Source: Pedobacter frigiditerrae (GTDB lineage Bacteria > Bacteroidota > Bacteroidia > Sphingobacteriales > Sphingobacteriaceae). Taken from it: 64,000 nucleotides of DNA. The notes under the pieces were generated by a model. The model was not told where the DNA came from. It searched no databases and was given only the letters and a program-made list of their open reading frames with translations. The stretch is taken from assembly GCF_004331645.1 (NCBI RefSeq), contig NZ_SJSK01000008.1, positions 160,513 to 224,512 on the forward strand, read 5' to 3'. Shown piece after piece: positions 8,818-17,743 of the stretch (within the stretch, counting starts at the first letter, position 1; the number at the start of each line of letters is the position of its first letter). Position numbers and translations under genes: made by a program.

Positions 8818-10569
8818 ATGAAGATTATTACTAAACAAGAGTTTGCCAAAGCCACTAAAATAGATAAGTTAGGCGTCCCAGGTCTTGCAGCTTTATTAAT
8901 GGAAGTAATGAAGTTGAACGATATCAACAAGGTATTTTCTAAAAACGAACATTTTGCCGGATTAGAGTTTGTTGATAAAATATTAGAAACCATTGGAGTA
9001 ACCATAGATTTTGACGAAGACGATTTAAAGAACATACCCAAGACTGGTGGCTTTATTGCCATTGCCAATCACCCTTATGGCGGCGTAGAAGGTTTGGCAT
9101 TGGTAAAACTTTTGTGTACGGTTAGGCCAGAGGCTAAGGTAATGGTTAACTTTATCCTTAAGAAAATACCTAACCTTAGTGAGTTTTTTGTTGCCGTAAA
9201 TCCGTTTGAGAACGTACAACATTCATCGAGCATTAGCGGCTTAAAAGCTACGTTTGATTTATTGCAAAGCGGTACCCCTATTGGTATTTTCCCTGCAGGT
9301 GAGGTTTCTACTTTTAACCTAGAAACACAAGAAGTTACCGATAGAATTTGGCATCCTGTAGTAGGAAAACTGATTTCACGTTCTAAGGTTCCCGTAGTAC
9401 CTATTTATTTTCACGGCAACAATGGGGTTCTATTTAACATTCTAAGTTTTATTCACCCAACATTAAGAACCGCAAAGTTACCTTCAGAATTTTTAAACAA
9501 ACAAGGTTTAAATATTAAGGTTAGGATTGGAAAACCAATTAAAATTGAGGATATATCCTATAAAAAAGACACCAACAAATTATTAGATTTTCTAAGAGCC
9601 CGAACTTATGCACTAGGCACAAGCTTAGAGGAAGAAAAGAAATTATTTAATCCGATTAATCTTTTTAAAAGAAAAAAAACACCAGCAGCAATAGTTGAAG
9701 AAACGGATAGAAACCTGATTCTTAAAGAAGTCGATAAACTTGAAGATTTTAGGGTTTGGGAAGAAAAAAATTATGAAGTTTACATAACCCCGACTGCAAG
9801 TATCCCTAATATTTTAAGAGAAATTGGGCGCTTGCGTGAAATTACTTTTAGGGAAGTTGGCGAGGGAACAAACAAGAAAATAGATTTAGATAACTACGAT
9901 ATTTACTATAACCACTTATTTATTTGGGATAAGGATTTACAGAATATTGTAGGCGCTTATCGCATTGGCAAAGGAGATGAAATTTTAGATACCATGGGTA
10001 GAAGAGGTTTTTACCTATCGGAATTATTTAAGATTAAAGAACCTTTTTATCCAATTCTGAGACAAGGAATTGAATTGGGCCGCTCGTGGATTAGAAAAGA
10101 ATACCAACTTAAACCATTACCCTTATTTTTACTATGGAAAGGGATTTTAAAATATTTGGTACTAAATCCTCAATACAGATATCTGTTTGGCCCTGTAAGT
10201 ATCAGCAATAATTTCTCTAAACTATCTAAGTCTATCATTGTAGATTATATTACAAAAAATCATTTTGATTACGAATTAGCATCGTACATTAAGCCAAGAA
10301 ACAAATTTAAGGCAGACTTAACAGGCATTGATACAGATTTATTGGTAGAAAGCAGTGATTCATTAAAAGATTTAGATGGCTTGATTGGGGATATTGAGAA
10401 CTCGCATATCAAGATTCCAGTATTGCTTCGTCAGTACATGAACCTAAATGCCAAAATTATTTGCTTTAACATAGACCCTAAATTTTCAGATTGTTTAGAT
10501 GGGTTTTTGGTGGTTGATGCACATAAAATCCCGACTGATATGCTGGAGAAAATTGGCAAGAATTTCTAA
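8818..10569 (+). CDS. Fused acyltransferase, OlsF-like (ornithine/amino-acid lipid synthesis)
   Basis: A 583-residue fusion. The N-terminal half is a lysophospholipid-acyltransferase-like domain with NHPYGGVEG at residues 84-92 and FPAGEVS at 158-164. The C-terminal half, from about residue 290, is a GNAT-like domain resembling OlsB and hemolysin-type N-acyltransferases (TFREVGEG, YRIGKGDEIL, ELGRSWIRKEYQ). This is the domain order of OlsF, which makes ornithine lipids by N- and O-acylation; related Bacteroidota enzymes make glycine lipids. The amino-acid head group cannot be read from sequence. It should act at the inner membrane. It is a single gene with its own promoter and terminator. Confidence 0.85.
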   Translation: MKIITKQEFAKATKIDKLGVPGLAALLMEVMKLNDINKVFSKNEHFAGLEFVDKILETIGVTIDFDEDDLKNIPKTGGFIAIANHPYGGVEGLALVKLLCTVRPEAKVMVNFILKKIPNLSEFFVAVNPFENVQHSSSISGLKATFDLLQSGTPIGIFPAGEVSTFNLETQEVTDRIWHPVVGKLISRSKVPVVPIYFHGNNGVLFNILSFIHPTLRTAKLPSEFLNKQGLNIKVRIGKPIKIEDISYKKDTNKLLDFLRARTYALGTSLEEEKKLFNPINLFKRKKTPAAIVEETDRNLILKEVDKLEDFRVWEEKNYEVYITPTASIPNILREIGRLREITFREVGEGTNKKIDLDNYDIYYNHLFIWDKDLQNIVGAYRIGKGDEILDTMGRRGFYLSELFKIKEPFYPILRQGIELGRSWIRKEYQLKPLPLFLLWKGILKYLVLNPQYRYLFGPVSISNNFSKLSKSIIVDYITKNHFDYELASYIKPRNKFKADLTGIDTDLLVESSDSLKDLDGLIGDIENSHIKIPVLLRQYMNLNAKIICFNIDPKFSDCLDGFLVVDAHKIPTDMLEKIGKNF

Positions 10570-10594
10570 CCCCTAAATCCCCTAAAGGGGACTT
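10568..10594. repeat. Stop-codon-anchored CCCCTAAA palindromic element, copy 1
   Basis: Begins with the AA of the TAA stop codon of the acyltransferase gene and continues CCCCTAAATCCCCTAAAG GGGACTT. The inner CCCCTAAAGGGG is nearly palindromic. The same 27 bp occur at 35723-35749, again starting within a TAA stop codon. Confidence 0.85.
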
Positions 10595-10601
10595 AAATAA
10601 C

Positions 10602-10630
10602 AAAAGCCACGACATCCATCGTGGCTTTTT
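10602..10630 (+). terminator. Intrinsic terminator of the fused acyltransferase gene
   Basis: An 11-bp GC-rich stem, AAAAGCCACGA with TCGTGGCTTTT, has a 6-nt loop and ends in a T run. It lies 33 bp after the stop codon. Confidence 0.9.
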
Positions 10631-10739
10631 GCTTTATCAACTAACCTAAACTTAAACGTTAATTATTAACCAAATATTTAACATTGCAAAAGTAATTTTA
10701 GCTTGTTAAATGAATGTTAAGCTTGGGTTATAAAAACAA

Positions 10740-10772
10740 AAAAAGGCATCATAAAATTTACGATGCCTTTTT
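10740..10772 (-). terminator. Intrinsic terminator of the beta-helix lipoprotein gene
   Basis: The stem GGCATC/GATGCC is extended by A and T runs on both sides, so it can act in both directions. It lies 18 bp after the stop codon of the minus-strand lipoprotein gene. Confidence 0.85.
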
Positions 10773-10790
10773 GATAGATATTATTTTTTA

Positions 10791-12119
10791 TTAATATTTT
10801 GTGTTTTGAGCATTCCAATTAGCCCAACCTGCTGTCCAATCTGTAGTTCCAAAAGCACCACGATAAGTTACAGACGTTGCATTTGTAGTAGCTACCCAAG
10901 TACCTGCAAGTGCAGGAGAACCTGTACTTGGTAAAAAGTTTGGAGCTAATAGGTTAAATGGATTGTTTAATTTTAGACCAACGTTAACATCTGTCAAAAC
11001 TACACAACCATCTGCTAATGCTTTTGTTTGCATTTCCGCTGTTGTCAAAGTAGTAGCAGTTACTAAAAATGAAGGACCATAAGCAGCTACAATGTTATTT
11101 TTAAATTGTGAATCACCAGCTTTATAGAAGTTAGCAGTTTTATCAGATTCGATATTTAATCCACCTTTTTGGTTTCCTAATATAATAGAATTATTAAAGA
11201 TAAACTTAGCACCTCTTCTCCAACGGTTACCATAAGCATGTCTAGATGCTGTACCAGTTGCATTATTTGGGCCAATTAAAGTTAAATTAGATAATTTAGG
11301 TTGAGTAATAGGAAGTGCGTCAGTTCCATCTTTATCATTATCACACTCAACACCGTTACCATCATCAGCTGCATCAACAAAAGCAGGGTCTCTTAAGGCT
11401 AATGCAAACTGTATGCTTCCATTAAAGCCAAAGTCAAAATCGAAGTCATCATCCGCAGTTGCGTAAGCAATTAGGTTTTTACATTGTACTGTTCCACCAA
11501 AAAACTCGTAAGCATCGTCATTAGCATAAACAGTTTGTACATTTTCAACTATTGTTCCACTTCCTACCGCATAGAAAGTTAAAGCATTTATCTCGCTATC
11601 ATTTACACCAATACCTGCATATTCAATACGCACGTAACGTAAAATTCCAGAGTTATCTGTTGGTACATTATCAGTTCCGTAAGTTAATGCAACACCACCT
11701 TCTACTTGCACAGCTGTTGTTCTATTTGTTGGTGCTTTACCTACTAAAATTATACCTCCCCAATCACCTGGAGTTCTGCTACCTGCGTCTTTACCAGAAG
11801 TAAAAACAATCGGCTTAGTAACCGTCCCGTCTGCAATTAATTTAGAACCTTTGTCTATTACTAAAGCAGCTTTAGTTCCAATTTTCGCTCTTACCACAGT
11901 TCCTGGCTCTACAGTTAAAACAGCATTATTTTTAACTAAAACTACACCGTCTAAAATCCATTGTCTATCAGCAGTTAAAGTTCTGCTTGTTGTAATCTCA
12001 CCATTGATAGTTTCGGGTGCTTTTGGAGTTACCACAACTTCTTCATCATCACTTTTTCTACATGATGCGAAGGCCAAAAGAGCTGCCAAAAATAAAACTG
12101 ATAATTTGTAATTTCTCAT
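10791..12119 (-). CDS. Beta-helix lipoprotein next to a TonB receptor
   Basis: A 442-residue lipoprotein with lipobox FASC at about residues 17-20 followed by RKSDDEE, an acidic stretch that may favour surface export. The body looks like a right-handed parallel beta-helix: repeated short strands with ILDGVVLVKNNAVLTVEPGT, WGGIILVG, ILRYVRIEYAG and ANDDAYEFFGGTVQ. No catalytic signature was recognised. It follows the TonB receptor gene in the same direction after a 113-bp gap that holds a terminator-like hairpin, so its expression may be lower than that of the receptor. A role as a surface ligand-binding partner is inferred from context only. Confidence 0.82.
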   Translation of the reverse strand: MRNYKLSVLFLAALLAFASCRKSDDEEVVVTPKAPETINGEITTSRTLTADRQWILDGVVLVKNNAVLTVEPGTVVRAKIGTKAALVIDKGSKLIADGTVTKPIVFTSGKDAGSRTPGDWGGIILVGKAPTNRTTAVQVEGGVALTYGTDNVPTDNSGILRYVRIEYAGIGVNDSEINALTFYAVGSGTIVENVQTVYANDDAYEFFGGTVQCKNLIAYATADDDFDFDFGFNGSIQFALALRDPAFVDAADDGNGVECDNDKDGTDALPITQPKLSNLTLIGPNNATGTASRHAYGNRWRRGAKFIFNNSIILGNQKGGLNIESDKTANFYKAGDSQFKNNIVAAYGPSFLVTATTLTTAEMQTKALADGCVVLTDVNVGLKLNNPFNLLAPNFLPSTGSPALAGTWVATTNATSVTYRGAFGTTDWTAGWANWNAQNTKY

Positions 12120-12155
12120 TGTCTTTTCTTTTAATTATTTATTTATTTATTCAAA

Positions 12156-12190
12156 AATAAAGGCTTAATGTTTTTTAAACATTAAGCCTT
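12156..12190 (-). terminator. Terminator-like hairpin between TonB receptor and lipoprotein genes
   Basis: A perfect 14-bp stem (12160-12173 with 12177-12190) with a 3-nt loop is followed on the minus strand by TATTTTTG. It probably reduces read-through from the receptor gene into the lipoprotein gene. Confidence 0.8.
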
Positions 12191-12232
12191 CTTTACCATT
12201 AGATTATCTGAATATTACCTTAATGTTAAGGG

Positions 12233-15040
12233 TTATTTTTTATCTAGGCTAAAATTGTAGGTAAAAGTTAAACTTGCACCAGTTCCTGTCCTAGCAGTGT
12301 TCATGATATTGTCTGTTCCCGCTTGATATGTATTCTTTGTGTTGTTGTTTTGATAGAAATAGATTTTTTCATTCAAAATATCAACTAGGTTGAGTCTCAA
12401 TTCTGCTTTATTTTTCAATAATCTTTTTGAAATTTGAAAATCTATCATATTTCTTCCTTTTTCATAGATATCAGGATAACCTTGATAACCTACTTCAGAA
12501 ATTCTTTCTCCAACTCTATTATACAATAAGTTGAAAGATAAGTTAGTTTTTGGTTCATTAAATAACAAGCCTGCATTAATTAAGTAAGGAGACTGCCCTT
12601 GTAAAGCTCTAGATGTAATCTCAGAAACTAAACTATTTAAGTTTACAGTTGAGAAAATGATAGAGGTGTTAGCGTAAGCTGTTAGATTTTTATAAAAATC
12701 GTTATCGCTTATGAAAGCTAAATTTTTACGAACCTCCAATTCCATTCCATAAGTAGTCGCAGAAGTTGCATTTTGGAAAGTAATGTTTCTTACACTTCCA
12801 GATGAAACAACTTGCTCAATAGGATTCTTGAAATATTTGTAATATCCAGATACTGATAATACTTGGCCCGCACCAGGGAAAAACTCATATTTAAAATCTA
12901 TATTAGTATTTTGACTTCTTTTCAAGTCTGGGTTACCTTGTAATATTCTTTTAGAAATATAATCGAAGAACCCAAAGTTAGAAAGCTCCCTTAATTCTGG
13001 TCTTGTAACTGTTTGTGATGCAGATAAACGGATATTTGTTTTTTCGCTAAGGTTATAAGTAGCATTTAAAGATGGTAAAATATCAAGATATTGTTTTTCC
13101 ACTTTAACTTTTGCACCTGTATAATCTGCAGTATTAACTAATTGATAAGAATCTTCTATTCTTGCACCAAAAGAAACCCTTAATTTTTTGTTCAAACGAG
13201 TATCCAACATCGCATAACCTGCATTTAAATCAGAGGTAGCGTCATATTTATCTGCATTTTCTGTTCCTTCATCCATGATAAAACCTGTTGGTTTTAAATT
13301 AGCTGGATCAAATATTTGGTTAAATGGCAAAGTTAACAAACTCGCATCGAATGAGCCAAATGATTTGATGTAACCAAATTTTCTTGCCTTAAAGTCCCTT
13401 AATTTATACTGTTTCATTCCACCAACTTTTAAAGAGCTTTTCTCATTAAAAAGTGTAAAAGGTAAAGTAAGATTTAAACCGGCGTTATAGCTGTCTTCGA
13501 ACAACTCTGAGAAAAATCTACTTGCATCAGTTCTAGATGCGGTGCCATTTGGAACTACCGCTTCGTATTTAGTTGCACCTTGGTCGTAATCTAATCTGTA
13601 ATTAACAGATTTTAAATCTGGCTGCAAACGGTCAGAATAAGAATAACCTAAATTCCAGTTAATTTTTAAATCTTCCCAAGCTAACTTGTGTTCTCCTTCT
13701 AGTTGCGTATTTAATAATGATTTGCTCACTAAGTCGTAAGAATAACCTTGAATATAATCTTTATCCACAAACTGAGTTCCTGAACGTGAAGTATAAGTAT
13801 TATCTAATGAGATATTATATAAATTTTTAAAAGCAATTTTGTTATTACCTTTTATATAAGCAATGTTTGCTAAAGCTCCCACTGATGAGCTAAATTTATA
13901 GGTATTGTCCTTAAAATCATATTGCGTTGTTGCCCCTTCATAATCAAATCGTTCTGATTCGTTTCTATTTTCTGCATTTCTATAAGTTAAAGAAAAGATA
14001 GCGCCAATATTAGCCTTGTTTTTTAATTCTTTACGCAATCCCATACTTAATTGGTATGCTTGAGCTGGCATAGCCGAATTATAGTTATTAGTTTGAAATG
14101 AGTTAGCAAATAACTTGCCGGCATCTATTTTCTGATTTGATGTTAACACATTATATTTTGCAGTTGATGGAACTCCTTTCGGAATGTTTCTACTGCTTTT
14201 AAAGAAACCAAAGTTTTCTACGCCGCTTTTTTCTCCAAGGTGGAAGTTTTTAAATGTAGATTGAGAATTATAACCAGTACCTACAGATCCGAAAAGATAG
14301 TTATCAGAAGGGATATCTTTTGTTAAAACCTGTACCACACCACCTGAGAAATCCCCTGGCAAATCCGGCGAAGCAGTTTTATTGATTACAATGTTATCAA
14401 TCATATTAGATGGAATAATATCGAATGAGAAAGCTTTACGATCTGGCTCTGAACTAGGCAGGATGGCATTATTTAATAAGGTTGCGTTGTATCTATCGCT
14501 CAAACCACGAACAATAACAAACTTATTGTCTTGGATACTTGTACCACTTACTCTTTTTAAAACTTCAGAAGTATTTCTATCTGGCGAACGTTTAATTTGA
14601 TCTGCTGAAATACCATCTGAAATACTCACATTGGTTTTTTGTTTTAGGTATAGAGTGTTAACAGATTCTTGCTTAACAGATGTGGTAATTACAACCTGGC
14701 TTAATGTAGAACTTGATTCTTCTAACACGACGTTAACTGTAGTTACTGCGTTGTCATTAACTTCAACTTCAGTAACATTTTTTGTACTGTAACTTACATA
14801 AGATACTTCTAATACATATTTACCAGCAGCTAAGCCGCTTAGCGTATATCTTCCTTCAACATCAGTTGCTACAGCTTTAGTAGTTCCAGAGATTTTTACA
14901 CCAGCACCAATTAAGGTTTCACCAGTTTTTTTATCAGATATTGTTCCTGAGATTTTTCCTGTTTGTGCGAAAACAGCTGTACCTATAACTACAAATAGTA
15001 ATGTAAGGAATGCTTTTTTAAGAGTTAATTGTGATTTCAA
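12233..15040 (-). CDS. TonB-dependent outer-membrane receptor behind Pho-box-like repeats
   Basis: A receptor of about 935 residues, not of SusC type: signal peptide LTLKKAFLTLLFVVIGTAVFAQ, carboxypeptidase-regulatory-like domain (KISGTISDKKTGETLIGAG), plug with EVLKRVSGTSIQDNKFVIVRG and FSFDIIPSNMIDNIVINK, then the barrel. No in-frame ATG exists near the signal peptide. I choose the TTG at 15040, which gives MKSQLTLKKAF; a GTG at 15076 would add 12 residues but overlaps the predicted promoter. Seven 11-bp-phased repeats and a -7 box lie just upstream, which suggests induction by a PhoB-like regulator. The ligand may be a phosphorus compound, by inference only. Confidence 0.87.
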   Translation of the reverse strand: MKSQLTLKKAFLTLLFVVIGTAVFAQTGKISGTISDKKTGETLIGAGVKISGTTKAVATDVEGRYTLSGLAAGKYVLEVSYVSYSTKNVTEVEVNDNAVTTVNVVLEESSSTLSQVVITTSVKQESVNTLYLKQKTNVSISDGISADQIKRSPDRNTSEVLKRVSGTSIQDNKFVIVRGLSDRYNATLLNNAILPSSEPDRKAFSFDIIPSNMIDNIVINKTASPDLPGDFSGGVVQVLTKDIPSDNYLFGSVGTGYNSQSTFKNFHLGEKSGVENFGFFKSSRNIPKGVPSTAKYNVLTSNQKIDAGKLFANSFQTNNYNSAMPAQAYQLSMGLRKELKNKANIGAIFSLTYRNAENRNESERFDYEGATTQYDFKDNTYKFSSSVGALANIAYIKGNNKIAFKNLYNISLDNTYTSRSGTQFVDKDYIQGYSYDLVSKSLLNTQLEGEHKLAWEDLKINWNLGYSYSDRLQPDLKSVNYRLDYDQGATKYEAVVPNGTASRTDASRFFSELFEDSYNAGLNLTLPFTLFNEKSSLKVGGMKQYKLRDFKARKFGYIKSFGSFDASLLTLPFNQIFDPANLKPTGFIMDEGTENADKYDATSDLNAGYAMLDTRLNKKLRVSFGARIEDSYQLVNTADYTGAKVKVEKQYLDILPSLNATYNLSEKTNIRLSASQTVTRPELRELSNFGFFDYISKRILQGNPDLKRSQNTNIDFKYEFFPGAGQVLSVSGYYKYFKNPIEQVVSSGSVRNITFQNATSATTYGMELEVRKNLAFISDNDFYKNLTAYANTSIIFSTVNLNSLVSEITSRALQGQSPYLINAGLLFNEPKTNLSFNLLYNRVGERISEVGYQGYPDIYEKGRNMIDFQISKRLLKNKAELRLNLVDILNEKIYFYQNNNTKNTYQAGTDNIMNTARTGTGASLTFTYNFSLDKK

Positions 15041-15061
15041 TTTGCCTATTTTTTGTTTCAG

Positions 15062-15139
15062 CAAAACTATTACCACAATGTTAGCTTCGTGTTAGCTGTA
15101 AATTACCATTCGTTTACCAACATGTTAATTTAATGTTAA
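15062..15139 (-). promoter_or_regulatory. Promoter with seven 11-bp-phased Pho-box-like repeats
   Basis: On the minus strand, 7-bp units at 15139-15133 (TTAACAT), 15128-15122 (TTAACAT), 15117-15111 (GTAAACG), 15106-15100 (GTAATTT), 15095-15089 (CTAACAC), 15084-15078 (CTAACAT) and 15073-15067 (GTAATAG) keep an exact 11-bp phase. This is the 7+4 architecture of PhoB boxes. The unit ending at 15078 is 8 bp before TAGTTTTG (15069-15062), a perfect TAnnTTTG box. The regulator is inferred. Confidence 0.7.
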
Positions 15140-15292
15140 ATGGCTAACAAATCAATGTGCTAAGGCCGATTTTGTTCTTTGCAAAGCATAATGAGCGATT
15201 TTTAACGGTTAACAACAAATTAACTTTAAATTATTTTCTCTATTGCAGATTTAAGGGTACAGGAGATTTATAATATAAGTGTTTTTCTCGCA

Positions 15293-15420
15293 TAGATTCG
15301 CAGAAAAGGCACAGACATTAACCTAGTAATCTGCTCTTATCTGCGGTTTATGAAATTATGCTGGCTCAGCGTAAATCTGCGAAAAACCTTTCTCTTTTAT
15401 CGCAGATGGCCGCAGAGCTT
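15293..15420. repeat. Cluster of TCTGCG/CGCAGA short repeats
   Basis: The spacer upstream of the TonB receptor promoter contains the words ATTCGCAGA, ATCTGCGG, ATCTGCGAA, CGCAGATGG and CCGCAGAG in both orientations within 130 bp. A related hairpin lies at 61379-61428. The rest of the 15140-15451 spacer shows nothing else. Confidence 0.5.
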
Positions 15421-15451
15421 AAATAATTGTTGATGTAAATAAGTAAAAACC

Positions 15452-15952
15452 TTAATATTTTAGCCCTATTTTTTTGCAAACAAAATGTAGTAACCAGATT
15501 GGACCAATCAGCAAAAACTTAACATCATCTAAAAACGATGGTTTCTTTCCTTCAATTTTATGACCAATGAATTGACCAACCCAAGCTAATACGAAAATCA
15601 CTAGATAGATTAAACAAGCTGTTAAACTTCCTAAACCAAAAACCCCTTCTATTTTGACAATAACATAACTCATTAAACCAATAATCCATATCATTAAGAA
15701 GAACAGCACTGGAGATAGGGTAAAATAATAATACATTGAAAAGGCGATTAAAAAAGAAGCCCAGTTTAAATATCCATTGTACTGACCTAAAAAATCTAAA
15801 TGCGGAAATGGAATTTGCCAAACCAAGCCTAACAAACTAAATACAATTAGCGGCACACAGATCCAATGAATAGTTTCGTTGGTTAGATTTTGATGACTTT
15901 CTGCGTATTTATCAAAAAGTACATCTACAGGGCGTTTTTCTATTTGTTCCAT
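15452..15952 (-). CDS. Mpo1-like (DUF962) membrane protein
   Basis: A 166-residue integral membrane protein with about four hydrophobic helices. The N-terminal YAESHQNLTNETIHWICVP and C-terminal WVGQFIGHKIEGKKPSFLDD carry the conserved His residues of the DUF962/Mpo1 family. The yeast member Mpo1 is an Fe(II)-dependent dioxygenase in alpha-oxidation of 2-hydroxy fatty acids; the bacterial function is assumed from this. It is a single gene in a spacer-rich region. The start MEQIEKRP fits the family. Confidence 0.88.
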   Translation of the reverse strand: MEQIEKRPVDVLFDKYAESHQNLTNETIHWICVPLIVFSLLGLVWQIPFPHLDFLGQYNGYLNWASFLIAFSMYYYFTLSPVLFFLMIWIIGLMSYVIVKIEGVFGLGSLTACLIYLVIFVLAWVGQFIGHKIEGKKPSFLDDVKFLLIGPIWLLHFVCKKIGLKY

Positions 15953-15986
15953 TTGGTTATAATTTTGTAAACCCGTCGTTGTAGAT

Positions 15987-16010
15987 CCTTCGACTACGCT
16001 CAGGATGACA
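15987..16010. repeat. TTCGACTACGCTCAG-type dispersed repeat
   Basis: The core TTCGACTACGCTCAG followed by GATGACA recurs at 39011-39034 with CCTGACA, and in degenerate form at 16144-16167. All copies lie between genes. Confidence 0.7.
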
Positions 16011-16036
16011 AAACGATTTGGTTTGATATATAAAGA

Positions 16037-16070
16037 TAAAAAAGCGTCCTGAAAATTCGGGACGCTTTTA
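16037..16070 (-). terminator. Bidirectional terminator downstream of rny
   Basis: The stem AAAGCGTCCTGAA with TTCGGGACGCTTT (16041-16053 with 16056-16068, one wobble pair) is flanked by A and T runs. It lies about 100 bp past the stop codon of rny, beyond the 49-bp palindromic repeat. Confidence 0.8.
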
Positions 16071-16085
16071 AAAATATTATTTATC

Positions 16086-16134
16086 TAGTCATCGGATGAA
16101 TATAGGCTACATTTTTATATTCATCCGATGACTA
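16086..16134. repeat. 49-bp palindromic element, copy 1
   Basis: Arms TAGTCATCGGATGAATATA (16086-16104) and its exact reverse complement (16116-16134) enclose an 11-nt loop. The same arms occur at 54275-54323, with the loop in the opposite orientation. Confidence 0.95.
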
Positions 16135-16171
16135 TCTTAGAGATTCTTCGCTTCGCTCTGAATGACAAGTA

Positions 16172-17743
16172 CTATTTAGCAAAAGCCACAGACCTAGTTT
16201 CTCTAATTACCGTAACCTTAATCTGACCTGGGTAAGTCATTTCTGTTTGAATACGGTTTGAGATATCCGCTGCTAATAATTCTGCTTGAGCATCTGTAAT
16301 TCTTTCACTTTCTACAATTACACGTAGTTCTCTACCTGCCTGTATGGCAAATGTTTTTTCTACACCTGGATAAGACATAGCCAATTCCTCTAACTCTTTT
16401 AAACGTTTGATGTAACTTTCTACAACCTCACGTCTTGCCCCTGGTCTTGCGCCAGAAATAGAGTCACAAGCCTGAATAATTGGTGAAATCATTGAAGTCA
16501 TTTCTATCTCGTCATGGTGAGCTCCAATTGCATTACAAACTTCAGGGTGTTCCTTATATTTTTCTGCCAACTGCATACCCAAAATAGCATGAGGTAATTC
16601 TGGATTATCATCAGGCACTTTACCTATATCATGCAATAAACCAGCACGTTTTGCCATCTTAGCATTTAAACCCAACTCAGCTGCCATGGTAGCACAGAAA
16701 TTAGCTACCTCACGAGAGTGATGTAACAGGTTTTGTCCATATGATGAACGGTAACGCATACGCCCAACCATTCTAATCAATTCTGGGTGTAAGCCATGAA
16801 TACCTAAATCGATAACCGTACGTTCGCCAATCTCAACAATCTCATCTTCAATTTGCTTTTTGGTTTTAGCCACAACCTCTTCAATACGAGCTGGGTGAAT
16901 ACGACCATCTGTTACCAAACGGTGTAAAGCTAAACGAGCAATCTCTCTTCTAACTGGATCAAAACCTGACAAGATAATTGCCTCTGGTGTATCGTCTACA
17001 ATGATCTCGATTCCAGTTGCTGCTTCTAAAGCACGGATATTTCTACCCTCTCTACCAATAACACGACCTTTAATTTCATCACTATCAATATGGAAAATAG
17101 AAACCGAATTTTCAATCGCAGCTTCTGCAGCGGTACGTTGAATGGTTTGGATCACTACCTTTTTAGCTTCTTTACTGGCTGTTAATTTAGCTTCATCAAC
17201 AATGTCTTTAACCTGCATCATGGCTTGAGCACGAGCTTCGGTTTTCATATTTTCAACCAGTTGGTTTTTTGCTTCTTCTGCACTTAAACCAGCAATAGTT
17301 TCTAATTGCTGAACATGTTGATTTTTCAAAACATCAACCTCTTCCTGTTTTTTTACGGCAAGTGATGTTTGTTTTTCTAGATTTGATTTAACATTATCCA
17401 ACTCTTGCTCTTTACGAGTCATGTTTTCTATTTTAGAATTAAGCGATTGTTCTTTTTGCTTAATGCCATTTTCACGTTGGTTAACTTCGTTATTTCTAGC
17501 ACTTACTTGTTGCTCATGCTCCGTTTTCATTTGCAAAAACTTCTCTTTAGCTTCAAGTAATCTATCTTTTTTTAACATCTCAGCATTGCTTTCTGCTTCC
17601 CTAAGAATCTTTTTCGCTTTGTTCTGAGCAGCAACTTCTTGTTGTTTCAATAGGTTGCGTAATAGGTACCTCCCTATAACAATCCCTAGCGCCAAGCTGG
17701 CTAGTATTCCTCCAATTATCCCTGATATATCTATGATATCCAT
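16172..17743 (-). CDS. rny: Ribonuclease Y
   Basis: Membrane-anchored endoribonuclease that starts mRNA decay. The 523-residue protein has the standard order: N-terminal membrane helix (IIGGILASLALGIVIGRYLL), a long coiled coil to about residue 200, a KH RNA-binding domain with KGRVIGREGRNIRALE near residue 227, and an HD domain with LLHDIGKVPDDNPELPHA near 370. All catalytic His and Asp motifs are present. It lies 193 bp downstream of zapA in the same direction. Confidence 0.97.
   Translation of the reverse strand: MDIIDISGIIGGILASLALGIVIGRYLLRNLLKQQEVAAQNKAKKILREAESNAEMLKKDRLLEAKEKFLQMKTEHEQQVSARNNEVNQRENGIKQKEQSLNSKIENMTRKEQELDNVKSNLEKQTSLAVKKQEEVDVLKNQHVQQLETIAGLSAEEAKNQLVENMKTEARAQAMMQVKDIVDEAKLTASKEAKKVVIQTIQRTAAEAAIENSVSIFHIDSDEIKGRVIGREGRNIRALEAATGIEIIVDDTPEAIILSGFDPVRREIARLALHRLVTDGRIHPARIEEVVAKTKKQIEDEIVEIGERTVIDLGIHGLHPELIRMVGRMRYRSSYGQNLLHHSREVANFCATMAAELGLNAKMAKRAGLLHDIGKVPDDNPELPHAILGMQLAEKYKEHPEVCNAIGAHHDEIEMTSMISPIIQACDSISGARPGARREVVESYIKRLKELEELAMSYPGVEKTFAIQAGRELRVIVESERITDAQAELLAADISNRIQTEMTYPGQIKVTVIRETRSVAFAK

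Noticed and set aside
10703..10720. TTAACAT-N4-TTAACAA on the minus strand, a Pho-box-like pair
   Set aside because: It lies between two convergent genes, and the next minus-strand gene is about 2 kb away behind a plus-strand gene. It shows that the pair alone can arise by chance in this AT-rich DNA.
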